Source: Flavobacteriaceae bacterium CRH (lineage in GTDB: Bacteria; Bacteroidota; Bacteroidia; Flavobacteriales; Flavobacteriaceae). From it: a stretch of DNA of 64,000 nucleotides. The translations under genes and the position numbers were made by a program. Shown here piece by piece: positions 1 to 8,862 of this stretch. The notes under the pieces were generated by a model. That model was not told the origin of the DNA, searched no databases, and worked only from the letters and a program-made list of their open reading frames with translations. The DNA is taken from assembly GCA_001507425.1 (NCBI GenBank), contig LMAJ01000023.1:1-64000 (forward strand). Direction: 5' to 3'. Within the stretch, counting starts at the first letter, position 1. The number at the start of each line of letters is the position of its first letter.

Positions 1-2
1 AT

Positions 3-525
3 AAAAATTCAAATTCAAATATAGCCGCGGTTTCAACCGCGGGCTGCATTACGATATTAAATTGCGATATTGCATTACCCTAATATATTACGTCCCAACG
101 GTTGAAACCGTTGGCTATCTTTAAAAAAAATACCTTTTGAAACCATCATAAAAATTCAAATTCAAATATAGCCCGCGGTTTCAACCGCGGGGTGCATTAC
201 GATATTAAATTGGATATTGCATCACCGTAATATATTGCGTCCCAACGGTTGAAACCGTTGGCTATGTTTAAAAAAATTGTTTTGAAAACCATCGTAAAAT
301 TCAAATTCAAATATAGCCCGCGGTTTCAACCGCGGGGATGCATTACGATAATACATTTGGATATTAAATTGCGATATTGCATCGCCATAATCCATTGCGT
401 CCCAACGGTTTCAACCGTTGGCTATGTTTAAAAAAATTGTTTTGAAAACCATTGTAAATTCAAACTTCAAATATAGCCCGCGGTTTCAACCGCGGGGATG
501 CATTACGATAATACATTATGCTAAT
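3..525. repeat. Tandem BIME-like array of paired palindromes
   Basis: About three and a half units (starts near 3, 150, 296 and 456; period 147-160 bp) each begin with an AATTCAAATATAG-like lead. Each unit carries palindrome A (CCCGCGGTTTCAACCGCGGG; 25-43, 172-191, 317-336, 477-496) and, about 50-65 bp later, palindrome B (CCAACGGTTGAAACCGTTGG; 95-114, 242-261, 402-421). The outer ends are ATAGCC and GGCTAT, so A and B are two related REP-like elements in inverted orientation, with cores GGTTTCAACC and GGTTGAAACC. The third B copy has the TC core instead of GA. The last unit has only A. No gene is credible inside: the only open frame simply follows the repeats. In bacteria such arrays are linked to RAYT (IS200-like) transposases; none lies in this window. 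Confidence 0.9.
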
Positions 526-642
526 AGATTGCAATCTTTTGAAATTATTTCATTGCTTTACTCTTGAGTATCACAAATCAAACATGGTAATTCTGTTAAA
601 ATTTGTAACAATGTCCTTAACAAAACTCAATTCAAAATTGAT

Positions 643-650
643 TACTTTTG
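643..650 (+). promoter_or_regulatory. Candidate uvrA -7 box
   Basis: TACTTTTG fits the Bacteroidota -7 consensus TAnnTTTG exactly. It predicts a transcription start near 657, leaving a leader of about 12 nt before the ATG at 669. That argues against the in-frame TTG at 657 being the start codon. I see no -33 box at the usual spacing. Confidence 0.5.
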
Positions 651-668
651 TAAAAATTGACTTTTTTT

Positions 669-3467
669 ATGCAAATTGATCTTTCTACACTCGACCCAAA
701 ACATAATATTATAATTAAAGGAGCGCAAGTACATAATTTAAAAAATGTAGATGTTGCTATTCCAAGAAATAAACTTGTTGTAATCACAGGACTTTCAGGA
801 TCAGGTAAATCAAGTTTGGCATTTGATACTTTATATGCCGAAGGACAGCGCCGTTATGTAGAAAGTTTATCATCATACGCGCGTCAGTTTTTGGGACGTT
901 TAGACAAACCAAAAGTGGAATACATAAAAGGAATTGCGCCCGCCATTGCGATTGAACAAAAAGTAAACACCACCAATGCCCGTTCTACGGTTGGAACTTC
1001 AACAGAAATCTACGATTACGTCAAACTTTTATACGCCAGAATTGGTCGCACATATTCGCCAATTTCCGGGCAGGAAGTCAAAAAAAATACCGTTACCGAT
1101 GTTGTTTCAGATGTAAAAAGCTTTGATTTAGACAGTAGATGGATGTTGCTTTCGCCTATTCATCTTGAAGAAGGAAGAAAATTGGAAGACAAACTAAAAG
1201 TGCTTTTACAACAAGGTTTTGCGCGTATTTTAGTTGATAACGAAACCGTTCGGTTAGACGATTTTGCACCAACAGACCTTCATAAATTAGACAACAAAGA
1301 TATTTTACTAATCATTGACAGAATTGTTGTTAAGGATGAAGAAGAATTCTTCAATCGTCTTGCCGATGCCGTTCAAACTGCTTTTTTTGAAGGAAAAGGA
1401 ATTTGCTATCTTCAGGAATTAGGTTCAGATAAAAGATTAACGTATTCCAATAATTTTGAATTAGATGGCATTACGTTTTTAGAACCCAACGTTCATTTAT
1501 TCAGTTTTAATAATCCATACGGCGCTTGCCCGGTTTGTGAAGGTTACGGAAATATTATTGGAATTGATGCCGATTTAGTTGTTCCAAATACCTCATTATC
1601 TGTTTTTGAAAGCGCTATTTATCCCTGGAGAGGCGATAGCATGAGCTGGTATAAAGACGAATTGATAAAACATGCTTACAAATTTGATTTCCCAATCCAC
1701 AAACCTTATTTCGAGCTTTCAGATGATCAAAAAGATTTAGTCTGGAAAGGAAATCAGTATTTTCAAGGCTTGAATGGTTTCTTTAAAGAACTAGAAGAAA
1801 AAAATTATAAGATTCAAAACCGTGTAATGTTGTCTCGCTATCGCGGAAAAACGAAATGTTACGCTTGCCGCGGAAAACGTTTACGTGAAGAAGCTTCTTA
1901 TGTAAAAATAAACGGAAAAACAGTTTCTGAATTAGTCGATTTACCGATTAAACATTTGGTTACTTTTTTTAAAAATATGGATTTGAATGTTTACGAACAG
2001 CAAATCGCAAAACGTTTAATGGTCGAAATCAATAACCGTTTGTCTTTTTTGACAGAAGTTGGTTTGGATTATCTGACATTAAACAGAAATTCTTCGACAC
2101 TTTCCGGTGGAGAATCGCAACGTATAAACCTTGCCACTTCGCTTGGAAGTAGTTTGGTTGGTTCGATGTATATTTTAGATGAGCCAAGTATTGGTTTGCA
2201 TCATAAAGATTCTGAACGATTGATTAAAGTTTTGCTTTCGCTTCGGGATTTAGGTAATACCGTAATTGTGGTTGAACACGATGAAGATATTATGAAAGCC
2301 GCCGATATGATTATTGATATTGGACCGGAAGCCGGAACTTTTGGAGGAAATTTAGTTGCTCAGGGAACTTATGATGAAATTTTAAAATCAGAATCTCTTA
2401 CAGCGAAATATCTGAATGGAGATCTTGAAATTTCGGTTCCGAAGAAAAGGCGAAAATTCAAAAATCATATTGAGATTATTGGCGCCAGAGAAAATAATTT
2501 AAAAAATATAAATGTTACTTTTCCATTAGATGTTTTAACCGTAATTACCGGTGTTTCAGGAAGTGGAAAAAGTACTTTAATTAAGAAGATTTTGTTTCCG
2601 GCAATGCAGAAAAAGCTGGAAAATGCTGCAGAAAAGGCGGGTCAGTTTAGCGAAATAAACGGTTCGTTTTCTCAAATCAAACATATTGAATATGTAGACC
2701 AGAATCCGATTGGTAGAAGTTCCAGATCGAATCCAGTAACTTACATAAAAGCTTATGATGATATTCGAGAATTATACGCTAAAGAAAAATTATCAAAAAT
2801 AAGAGGCTATCAGGCCAAGCATTTTTCTTTTAACGTTGATGGAGGCCGTTGCGAAACTTGCAAAGGAGAAGGCTCTATAAACGTCGAAATGGTGTTTATG
2901 GCAGATGTTTCATTACCATGCGAAACCTGCGGAGGAAAACGTTTCAAAAAAGAAATTCTTGAAATCAATTTTGATGATAAAAACATCAACGATATTCTAA
3001 CAATGACTATTGATGATGCTATAGCTTTCTTTGAAAAAAATAAACAAAGCAAAATCACTCAAAAATTGCAGCCGCTTCAGGATGTTGGTTTGGGTTATGT
3101 GCAATTAGGACAATCATCTTCTACCCTTTCCGGCGGTGAAGCACAGCGTATTAAACTTGCTTCATTTTTAGTAAAAGGCGCTACAAAAGATAAAGCACTA
3201 TTTGTATTTGATGAACCTACGACGGGTTTACATTTTCATGATATCAAAAAATTACTAGCTTCTTTTGATGCTTTGATTGATAAAGGCCATTCTATAATTG
3301 TCATTGAACACAATCTCGACCTTATTAAATGTGCCGACTGGATTCTTGATTTAGGTCCCGAAGGCGGTGAAAATGGTGGTTATTTATTAGCTGCAGGAAC
3401 GCCGGAAGATATTGTAAAAGTAAAAGAATCTGTTACAGGAATTTATTTGAAGGATAAACTTCTTTAG
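669..3467 (+). CDS. uvrA: Excinuclease ABC subunit A (UvrA)
   Basis: DNA-damage-sensing ATPase of nucleotide excision repair. About 932 residues, normal for UvrA. Two ABC modules are visible: Walker A GLSGSGKSS near residue 41 and GVSGSGKST near 640, signatures LSGGESQRI and LSGGEAQRI, and Walker B ILDEPSIGLH and FVFDEPTTGLH. The C-terminal zinc finger is intact (CETCKGEGS, then CETCGGKRF about 20 residues later). The N-terminal finger looks half lost: CPVCEGYG is present, but the preceding CxxC seen in E. coli UvrA is replaced by NFELDGITFLEP. I chose the ATG at 669 over the TTG at 657 because of the -7 box at 643-650. Many Bacteroidota carry more than one UvrA, so this could be the secondary paralogue. 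Confidence 0.95.
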   Translation: MQIDLSTLDPKHNIIIKGAQVHNLKNVDVAIPRNKLVVITGLSGSGKSSLAFDTLYAEGQRRYVESLSSYARQFLGRLDKPKVEYIKGIAPAIAIEQKVNTTNARSTVGTSTEIYDYVKLLYARIGRTYSPISGQEVKKNTVTDVVSDVKSFDLDSRWMLLSPIHLEEGRKLEDKLKVLLQQGFARILVDNETVRLDDFAPTDLHKLDNKDILLIIDRIVVKDEEEFFNRLADAVQTAFFEGKGICYLQELGSDKRLTYSNNFELDGITFLEPNVHLFSFNNPYGACPVCEGYGNIIGIDADLVVPNTSLSVFESAIYPWRGDSMSWYKDELIKHAYKFDFPIHKPYFELSDDQKDLVWKGNQYFQGLNGFFKELEEKNYKIQNRVMLSRYRGKTKCYACRGKRLREEASYVKINGKTVSELVDLPIKHLVTFFKNMDLNVYEQQIAKRLMVEINNRLSFLTEVGLDYLTLNRNSSTLSGGESQRINLATSLGSSLVGSMYILDEPSIGLHHKDSERLIKVLLSLRDLGNTVIVVEHDEDIMKAADMIIDIGPEAGTFGGNLVAQGTYDEILKSESLTAKYLNGDLEISVPKKRRKFKNHIEIIGARENNLKNINVTFPLDVLTVITGVSGSGKSTLIKKILFPAMQKKLENAAEKAGQFSEINGSFSQIKHIEYVDQNPIGRSSRSNPVTYIKAYDDIRELYAKEKLSKIRGYQAKHFSFNVDGGRCETCKGEGSINVEMVFMADVSLPCETCGGKRFKKEILEINFDDKNINDILTMTIDDAIAFFEKNKQSKITQKLQPLQDVGLGYVQLGQSSSTLSGGEAQRIKLASFLVKGATKDKALFVFDEPTTGLHFHDIKKLLASFDALIDKGHSIIVIEHNLDLIKCADWILDLGPEGGENGGYLLAAGTPEDIVKVKESVTGIYLKDKLL

Positions 3468-3551
3468 GAAAGGTTCTACTGAGGTGCAAAGGGACAAAGG
3501 CTTTAATGCAGAGACGCATGACTTTAAGCCTTAAATTCTGAGGTTAAAATT

Positions 3552-3591
3552 AAAAAGCCCTAAATTAAATCAATTTAATTTAGGGCTTTTT
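3552..3591. terminator. Bidirectional terminator between uvrA and the 3611 gene
   Basis: A perfect 19-bp inverted repeat (3552-3570 and 3573-3591) around GCCCTAAATTAAAT has A-runs on the left and T-runs on the right. It can therefore end transcription from both convergent genes. Confidence 0.85.
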
Positions 3592-3610
3592 TTATTTCTA
3601 AATGAAGTTT

Positions 3611-3913
3611 TTATGCGACTAAACATCTCTCCTCAAATGGCAAACCATCTTCATCAATGGCAACCAATATCTTTTTTTGTTTAGAAGCTTCTACAGTAAG
3701 GTATAGCCATGCAAATGACCATAATCCCAAGGTCAGGCAAAAAATGGTAAAATTCAAACCATGATTCACTACCTTTCCTCCTTTAGAAAGAACTGCAAAA
3801 AGAAACTCGTCGTTTCTTTCTTCAAGCGTAAATCCATTATGAATTTTATTAGATATCATATTAGAAAACACTTGCAAACTTTGTTCGTGGTTGAGGTGAA
3901 TGTTTCTCATCAT
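3611..3913 (-). CDS. Small membrane protein of unknown function
   Basis: 100 residues. A polar N-terminal half of about 45 residues is followed by one strongly hydrophobic segment (NFTIFCLTLGLWSFAWLYLT, about residues 54-73) and a short charged tail ending in EERCLVA. The hydrophobic block resembles the short helix in small bacterial proteins that pair a cytoplasmic head with one membrane hairpin. I cannot name a family. It is convergent with uvrA across a shared terminator and stands alone: the next gene on the same strand begins about 240 bp away, and I see no gene in that AT-rich gap. Two adjacent ATG codons begin the frame. Confidence 0.65.
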   Translation of the reverse strand: MMRNIHLNHEQSLQVFSNMISNKIHNGFTLEERNDEFLFAVLSKGGKVVNHGLNFTIFCLTLGLWSFAWLYLTVEASKQKKILVAIDEDGLPFEERCLVA

Positions 3914-4155
3914 AATTATTTAAAAATTTAACCCAAAATAGTACTGCTTATACTATTGTCTTTTTAACTCTTACCAAAGCGATTAGCCTTCAGTAAACAG
4001 AAATTATATCACTTTATTGTATTTTATAAGATAATGTTTATCTATTTTATTAAAGCAATGCTAAATTTCTAATATAAAGTTAATTTTAATATAATTAATT
4101 ACAAAATAAATACCTGTTAAAGTTTAAACATTTTTATCTGTATATCAATTACTTA

Positions 4156-5805
4156 CTATTTTTTCTTAATATTAAAGACAGGAGATTCGTAATTTTTATC
4201 TAAATAATTCTCTGGAATTGTAGTCGTATTCCCATCTCTCAGAGCATTATAATGAGGCGACATGATTTCGATTCCGGCAGCATTAAAAGCGTCCTGAATA
4301 TTTTGATGTAATGACGAATATATCCCTGGTTGCCTTGTAGGTTCTTTCGTATAAACATTTATTTGATAAGAAACATAAAAATCATCCAGACTTGTTTGCA
4401 AAACAAAAGGTGTTGGGACCTGCTCTGTCATATCTGTTTTTAGGGCAGCTTCAATTAATGCTTTGTGAATATCCTTCCATGGCACATCGTAGCCAATCGT
4501 GACAGTAGTGTGAATTAATAACCCATTTGTTGAATCTTTGGTATTGGCCGAATAATTTGTAGAAGTACTCGATAAAACGGTAGCATTTGGTATTGTAATA
4601 TCTTCAAATTTTGGCGTTCTGATTCTCGTAACCAAAGCTGTTTTCTCAATAACTTCTCCACTTACATCGCCAATCTTAATAAAATCACCAATCTTAAACG
4701 GACGCATATAAGTAATGACCAAACCGGCAACCATATTAGCAATTGCATTTGATGAACCTAATGAAAATAAGATTCCAACAAATACTGAAACGCCTTTAAA
4801 AATAGGGGAATCTGATCCCGGCAAATACGGAAAAATTACAACCAACATAAAAGCGTAAGCCAAAAATCGAATAATATTGAATGTTGGTTTTGCCCAATCG
4901 CTGTAAAAACCATTCACTTTTATATTTTCCTTGTTAATTTCATCCACAAAAAATTTGATTATTTTAAGTGAATATCTAAAAATCAAAATAATAACAATTA
5001 TTGTAAATAGATTGGGCAGAAAATCAACAAATCCCATTAAAGCAGATTTTATCGGTCTCAAAGTCCATTTTAGAATCGTAGTTGTATAGGCTTTTGTGGC
5101 AGGGAAAATACTAAAAAGTACCGGAAGCGTTAAATAAACAATTAAGATTAAAGTAATTACTTTTATAATTCCAATAATTCGAATTACAACAAATTCTTGT
5201 TTTTCAGGTGTAAGTACATTTACACTATTATAGGTAAATCCTTTGAGGAATTTCTCTCTATTAGTTGCTATATAAGATTTTATTCTATTGAATATTTTAG
5301 AAACAAATAATAAAACCAAACCCAAAATCAGGATTAATAAAGCAGTTAATCCGAGACGTTTTGGTAATAAAGAATAGTTTTCATTTTGATAAATAATCTC
5401 TTTTTTAATCGCATTGTAGTTTCGTTTTGCAATTTCCTGAACCGATTTATTTTCAGCGGCTCCATCTGCATTTAAAACCGACATTAGGATCAAATCATTT
5501 TTGTAAATAATGTCCAGGCTAATATCCGATGGAATTATTTTTAAGGAATCGGCTTTAAAAACATCATTTTCATAAAGCGATTTAATCTTGCCTGTAATAG
5601 CCTTTGCCCTATTTTCGGCAGAAAATGAGCCGACTTTATTATAAACATAAAAAAGCGTGTCTTTAAAAGGATTTACAGGATATCCTTTTAAAATTGGCTT
5701 TCTAATCTCAGACTTAGTTGTTTGTTCTTTCTCTTCCTGGGCAAAAGTTGCAAGAGAAAACAAAATAATGAAGAATGCTAAAAAACAAAGTAATTTCTTT
5801 TTCAT
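4156..5805 (-). CDS. MscS-family mechanosensitive channel
   Basis: 549 residues. Residues 1-22 form a signal peptide (MKKKLLCFLAFFIILFSLATFAQ), followed by an exported domain of about 120 residues and then several membrane helices. The MscS core is clear: the pore-lining stretch GILFSLGSSNAIANMVAGLV near 345-365, then RPFKIGDFIKIGDVSGEV, which opens the beta domain, and ITIPNATVLSS. Channels of this family open under membrane tension and release solutes during osmotic downshock. The exported N-terminal domain makes it longer than E. coli MscS (286 residues), as in the extended members of the family. It lies about 95 bp downstream of the flippase gene on the same strand, and I see no functional link to it. 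Confidence 0.9.
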   Translation of the reverse strand: MKKKLLCFLAFFIILFSLATFAQEEKEQTTKSEIRKPILKGYPVNPFKDTLFYVYNKVGSFSAENRAKAITGKIKSLYENDVFKADSLKIIPSDISLDIIYKNDLILMSVLNADGAAENKSVQEIAKRNYNAIKKEIIYQNENYSLLPKRLGLTALLILILGLVLLFVSKIFNRIKSYIATNREKFLKGFTYNSVNVLTPEKQEFVVIRIIGIIKVITLILIVYLTLPVLFSIFPATKAYTTTILKWTLRPIKSALMGFVDFLPNLFTIIVIILIFRYSLKIIKFFVDEINKENIKVNGFYSDWAKPTFNIIRFLAYAFMLVVIFPYLPGSDSPIFKGVSVFVGILFSLGSSNAIANMVAGLVITYMRPFKIGDFIKIGDVSGEVIEKTALVTRIRTPKFEDITIPNATVLSSTSTNYSANTKDSTNGLLIHTTVTIGYDVPWKDIHKALIEAALKTDMTEQVPTPFVLQTSLDDFYVSYQINVYTKEPTRQPGIYSSLHQNIQDAFNAAGIEIMSPHYNALRDGNTTTIPENYLDKNYESPVFNIKKK

Positions 5806-5899
5806 ATTCCATTAAATATAAGTTAGTTATCTCCTAACAAATATAAAAACAAAATAGATTCGAAATTAATTTACTTTTCGTTTTCTCAATAAAATCGTG

Positions 5900-7369
5900 T
5901 TAAATTTTAATTCCAATTTTATTTAAAAGACCATCCATAACTTTATTAATATCCTGTGAAATATTAAACTTATAGTTTAAGTATACATACAAAATAGTTA
6001 CGAAAATCGATTTTAAAGCAATACTAATTAGTTGATAAAAAGGAAATTCCCAAAAATAAAACATCAAAAACAAAGCAAATGTCAGTAAAGCGGAATAAAT
6101 GGTCTCTTTTGTAAAAGGATATAAGTGGAGTTTTTTCACAACGAAAAGCAATTTGGCTATACTATAGAAAGTTATAGATAATAAAGTGGCAAATGCAGAC
6201 CCCATAATACCATATCGTGGGATAAATATTATATTTAAAACAAACGTTAAAACCACTAACGCCAAACCTAAAAACAGTACTGTCCTGTAATATTTTGTAT
6301 TAAAGATGATCGCATTATTATTTCCCAAAATCAAATCAAAATATTTTGACAGACCAATCATGAAAACAACCGGTACGCCTCCCCTGTAATCCTCTGGTAC
6401 TATTTCATAAAGCTGATTGATATTTACAAAAATACATAACATTACAAAACCTCCCACCATCTGGAGATTTATAGATGTTTTTTTATACAAGATATTAAGT
6501 TCATCGTGTTTATTCTCATGCATTAATTTAGCTGTAATGGGATATACGATCTGGTGCATTGCACGGCTGGGAACTGAAATTACCAAAGCAATATAAGTGG
6601 CTACAGAATAAAAGGCAATATTATCAATAATCATATATTGATTTAATATCATTTTATCTCCATCTAAAAGCAAATTAGCAACACTTCCTGACAAAATAAT
6701 GTAAAAAGTATAAACCAATATATCTTTAGTGTTTTTTGGTTTTGTAAGCTGAAAAGTTGGTTTCTGGATGCTAAATGCATAAAACATAGTAACTAAAAGT
6801 GCTAATAAATACAATCCTGCAGTTGCATATACAAATCCTTCAACACTAAGCCAGTTGAAATAAACCCCTACTAATAAAAATAAAGAAAATAACCGCAGAC
6901 CAACTTCTTTAATAAAATTACCAAAAACGGAATGCATATGAACACGGGCCCACGCATAAAAAATTTCGAAATAGGCCATACTAAGTCCTATAAATGGTAT
7001 TAGCCAAATATAACTTTTAACAATTATATTCTTTTTGGACAGGAACATTAAAATTTCATCATAAAAAAAGAATCCAATTAATAACAGAGGAATAATCAAT
7101 AACATGGGAAATAAAACCGTAAACGATAAAAAACGAGATTTTTCTTCCTCCGTTTTATATTGAGAGTAAAATTTCACTAATGTGTTTTGCATTCCAATGG
7201 CAAACAATGGCATGATAACATTTGCACTAGAAGTTATATAATTAGTTAAGCCATAATAGGTAGACCCTAAAAAAAAAGGATATAAATAAAGTGTATTAAT
7301 AGCCCCGATACCGAAACCTATATAAGTAATAATTGTATTTTTGAAAGACTGATTTAAAACAATACCCAT
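5900..7369 (-). CDS. Polysaccharide flippase (Wzx/MVF-type)
   Basis: 489 residues with about 12-14 predicted transmembrane helices and little soluble sequence, starting MGIVLNQSFKNTIITYIGFGIGAIN. The layout and length fit the polysaccharide-transport/MOP superfamily, which moves lipid-linked sugar repeat units across the inner membrane. Conserved-looking features are the N-terminal GFGIGAINTLYLYPF block and the GLSKYFDLILGNNNAII loop. It sits directly downstream of a glycosyltransferase and YfhO on the same strand, which supports a role in envelope polysaccharide or glycolipid assembly. The substrate cannot be deduced. Confidence 0.85.
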   Translation of the reverse strand: MGIVLNQSFKNTIITYIGFGIGAINTLYLYPFFLGSTYYGLTNYITSSANVIMPLFAIGMQNTLVKFYSQYKTEEEKSRFLSFTVLFPMLLIIPLLLIGFFFYDEILMFLSKKNIIVKSYIWLIPFIGLSMAYFEIFYAWARVHMHSVFGNFIKEVGLRLFSLFLLVGVYFNWLSVEGFVYATAGLYLLALLVTMFYAFSIQKPTFQLTKPKNTKDILVYTFYIILSGSVANLLLDGDKMILNQYMIIDNIAFYSVATYIALVISVPSRAMHQIVYPITAKLMHENKHDELNILYKKTSINLQMVGGFVMLCIFVNINQLYEIVPEDYRGGVPVVFMIGLSKYFDLILGNNNAIIFNTKYYRTVLFLGLALVVLTFVLNIIFIPRYGIMGSAFATLLSITFYSIAKLLFVVKKLHLYPFTKETIYSALLTFALFLMFYFWEFPFYQLISIALKSIFVTILYVYLNYKFNISQDINKVMDGLLNKIGIKI

Positions 7370-7381
7370 TTTTTGATTGCA

Positions 7382-7471
7382 GAGTTTAGATTTTTGAGTT
7401 TAGATTTTTGATTTGATTTTCTAATCTCACATGATATTTGAAATTGTTATTGCTTTTTGAAATTGTTATTT
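7382..7471. repeat. Short direct repeats between flippase and glycosyltransferase genes
   Basis: GAGTTTAGATTTTT occurs twice in tandem (7382-7395 and 7396-7409). TTTGAAATTGTTATT occurs twice 20 bp apart (about 7437-7471). The second copy ends at the stop region of the glycosyltransferase gene. These look like slippage-derived repeats, and no promoter was recognised. Confidence 0.6.
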
Positions 7472-8754
7472 CAATGAATCAATTGTGCTAATTGTTTGGT
7501 GAGGTTTTTTCTTGAATATTGTTGTAAACCAACGCCATTAGCTTGTAATTTTCCTTCCAGAAATTGATTATAAAAGTCCAAAATTACACTTTTTAATTTC
7601 GCTTTTTCAGAATAATCAAAAAATACTCCTGTATTGGTTTCTTTTATAATAGCTGCAAAATCTGAACCTTGTGGACCAATCGCAATTATTGGGCGATTTG
7701 AAACCATATATTCAAACAATTTACCCGGAATAATACTTTTAGTATCTTCTGAATTTATTTCGATAAGAAGTAAAACCTGAGATTTTTTTTGATGTGCAAT
7801 GGCTTCATGATGCGAAACATAGCCGAGAAGATTCAAATAATTATTCAAACTAAACTGAGTAATAGAATCAAGAACTTCCTGACTTACGGCGCCAATTAAT
7901 TTAATTTCTAAATGCAACTTAAAATCCGGGATTTCCTGAAGTAATTCAACCAAGCATTCCCATAAAAACTGAGGATTTCTATCTGATAAAAATGAACCGA
8001 TATGTGCCAGCGTAAATTTGCTGTCTAAAGTTTGTTTCTCAACATTCTCGATATCATAACCATTTGTAATTACCGAAATTGGTTTATTGGTAATCGCCTG
8101 AAATTCGGTTTTAGTAGTTTTACTTGTTACAATAATTGTATCAGCTGCATTCAGTACTTTATGTTCTAATTTTTTATGTTTTTTTGATGCATAAGAAGAT
8201 AAACGCAACGCTTTATGATAACCAATCGTTGTCCACGGATCGCGGAAATCAGCGAACCATTTTACGTTTAGTTTTTCTTTTAGTTCTAAACCAATTAAAT
8301 GTAAACTGTGCGGAGGCCCGGACGTTACAATCGTATCTATATTATTTTCCTTAATATACTTTTCCAGATAAGCGACAGATGGTTTTACCCAAAAAACACG
8401 AGCATCCGGAATAAAAAGATTACCACGAACCCAAAGAAAGGTTTTATCTAAAAAAGTTTGTTTTTTCTTTTGAGGAAAAATTCCGGAACTTATTTTCTTG
8501 GTTTTGTTTTTTGAAAAAATCGAAGCTAACTGATAAGGCTCCCAAATTTTATTCTTTAGAACAATTACTTTATCTGAAATCTGACTCACCAAACCTTCAT
8601 CAATTATTGGATAAGTTGGATTTTCAGGAACGTAAACAATTGGCTGAATATCAAATTCAGGTAAATATTTTACGAATTTCAACCAACGCTGTACGCCCGG
8701 GCCTCCGGCTGGCGGGAAATAATACGTAATTATTAATAGTTTTTTTTGTTCCAT
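7471..8754 (-). CDS. Glycosyltransferase (GT4-like)
   Basis: 427 residues. The start LLIITYYFPPAGGPGVQRWLKFVKYLPE is the classic N-terminal block of GT-B family 4-like enzymes. A C-terminal donor-binding half contains LAHIGSFLSDRNPQFL, LNLLGYVSHHEAIAHQKKSQVLLL and IIPGKLFEYMVSNRPIIAIGP, where the acidic residue (KLFEYM) contacts the nucleotide sugar in this fold. It probably adds a sugar to an envelope polysaccharide, in line with its flippase and YfhO neighbours. Acceptor and donor are unknown. The gap to YfhO (about 64 bp) is taken up by a dispersed repeat. Confidence 0.85.
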   Translation of the reverse strand: MEQKKLLIITYYFPPAGGPGVQRWLKFVKYLPEFDIQPIVYVPENPTYPIIDEGLVSQISDKVIVLKNKIWEPYQLASIFSKNKTKKISSGIFPQKKKQTFLDKTFLWVRGNLFIPDARVFWVKPSVAYLEKYIKENNIDTIVTSGPPHSLHLIGLELKEKLNVKWFADFRDPWTTIGYHKALRLSSYASKKHKKLEHKVLNAADTIIVTSKTTKTEFQAITNKPISVITNGYDIENVEKQTLDSKFTLAHIGSFLSDRNPQFLWECLVELLQEIPDFKLHLEIKLIGAVSQEVLDSITQFSLNNYLNLLGYVSHHEAIAHQKKSQVLLLIEINSEDTKSIIPGKLFEYMVSNRPIIAIGPQGSDFAAIIKETNTGVFFDYSEKAKLKSVILDFYNQFLEGKLQANGVGLQQYSRKNLTKQLAQLIH

Positions 8755-8769
8755 CAGATCTATTCTGTT

Positions 8770-8862
8770 CCACAGAGATACACAAAGTTCTCACTAAGTT
8801 TCACAAAGATTTTTAAAATTATTTTTGAGTATCTCCGTGAATTCTTTGTGAATCTTTGCGGT
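8770..8862. repeat. Imperfect hairpin-forming dispersed repeat
   Basis: CCACAGAGATACACAAAG (from 8770) and, inverted, the complement of CTTTGTGAATCTTTGCGG (to 8862) form an imperfect long hairpin, about 22 of 31 positions alike in the part I aligned. The cacagagattcacaaag wording is a common intergenic repeat type in flavobacteria. Its right arm provides the last 13 codons and stop of the yfhO gene. Confidence 0.6.

Noticed and set aside
249..431. Open reading frame of about 60 codons
   Set aside because: It lies wholly in the repeat array and encodes no coherent domain.
3..525. CRISPR-like appearance of the repeated palindromes
   Set aside because: The period is about 150 bp, the spacers are themselves repeated, and no cas gene is near.
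657..668. TTG start for uvrA
   Set aside because: It falls at the predicted transcription start; ATG 669 gives the normal N-terminus.
2810..3058. Antisense frame inside uvrA
   Set aside because: Shadow of the strong coding frame, with no motif and no promoter. The same applies to antisense frames within nirK, the T9SS protease, pepD and the PlsC-like gene.
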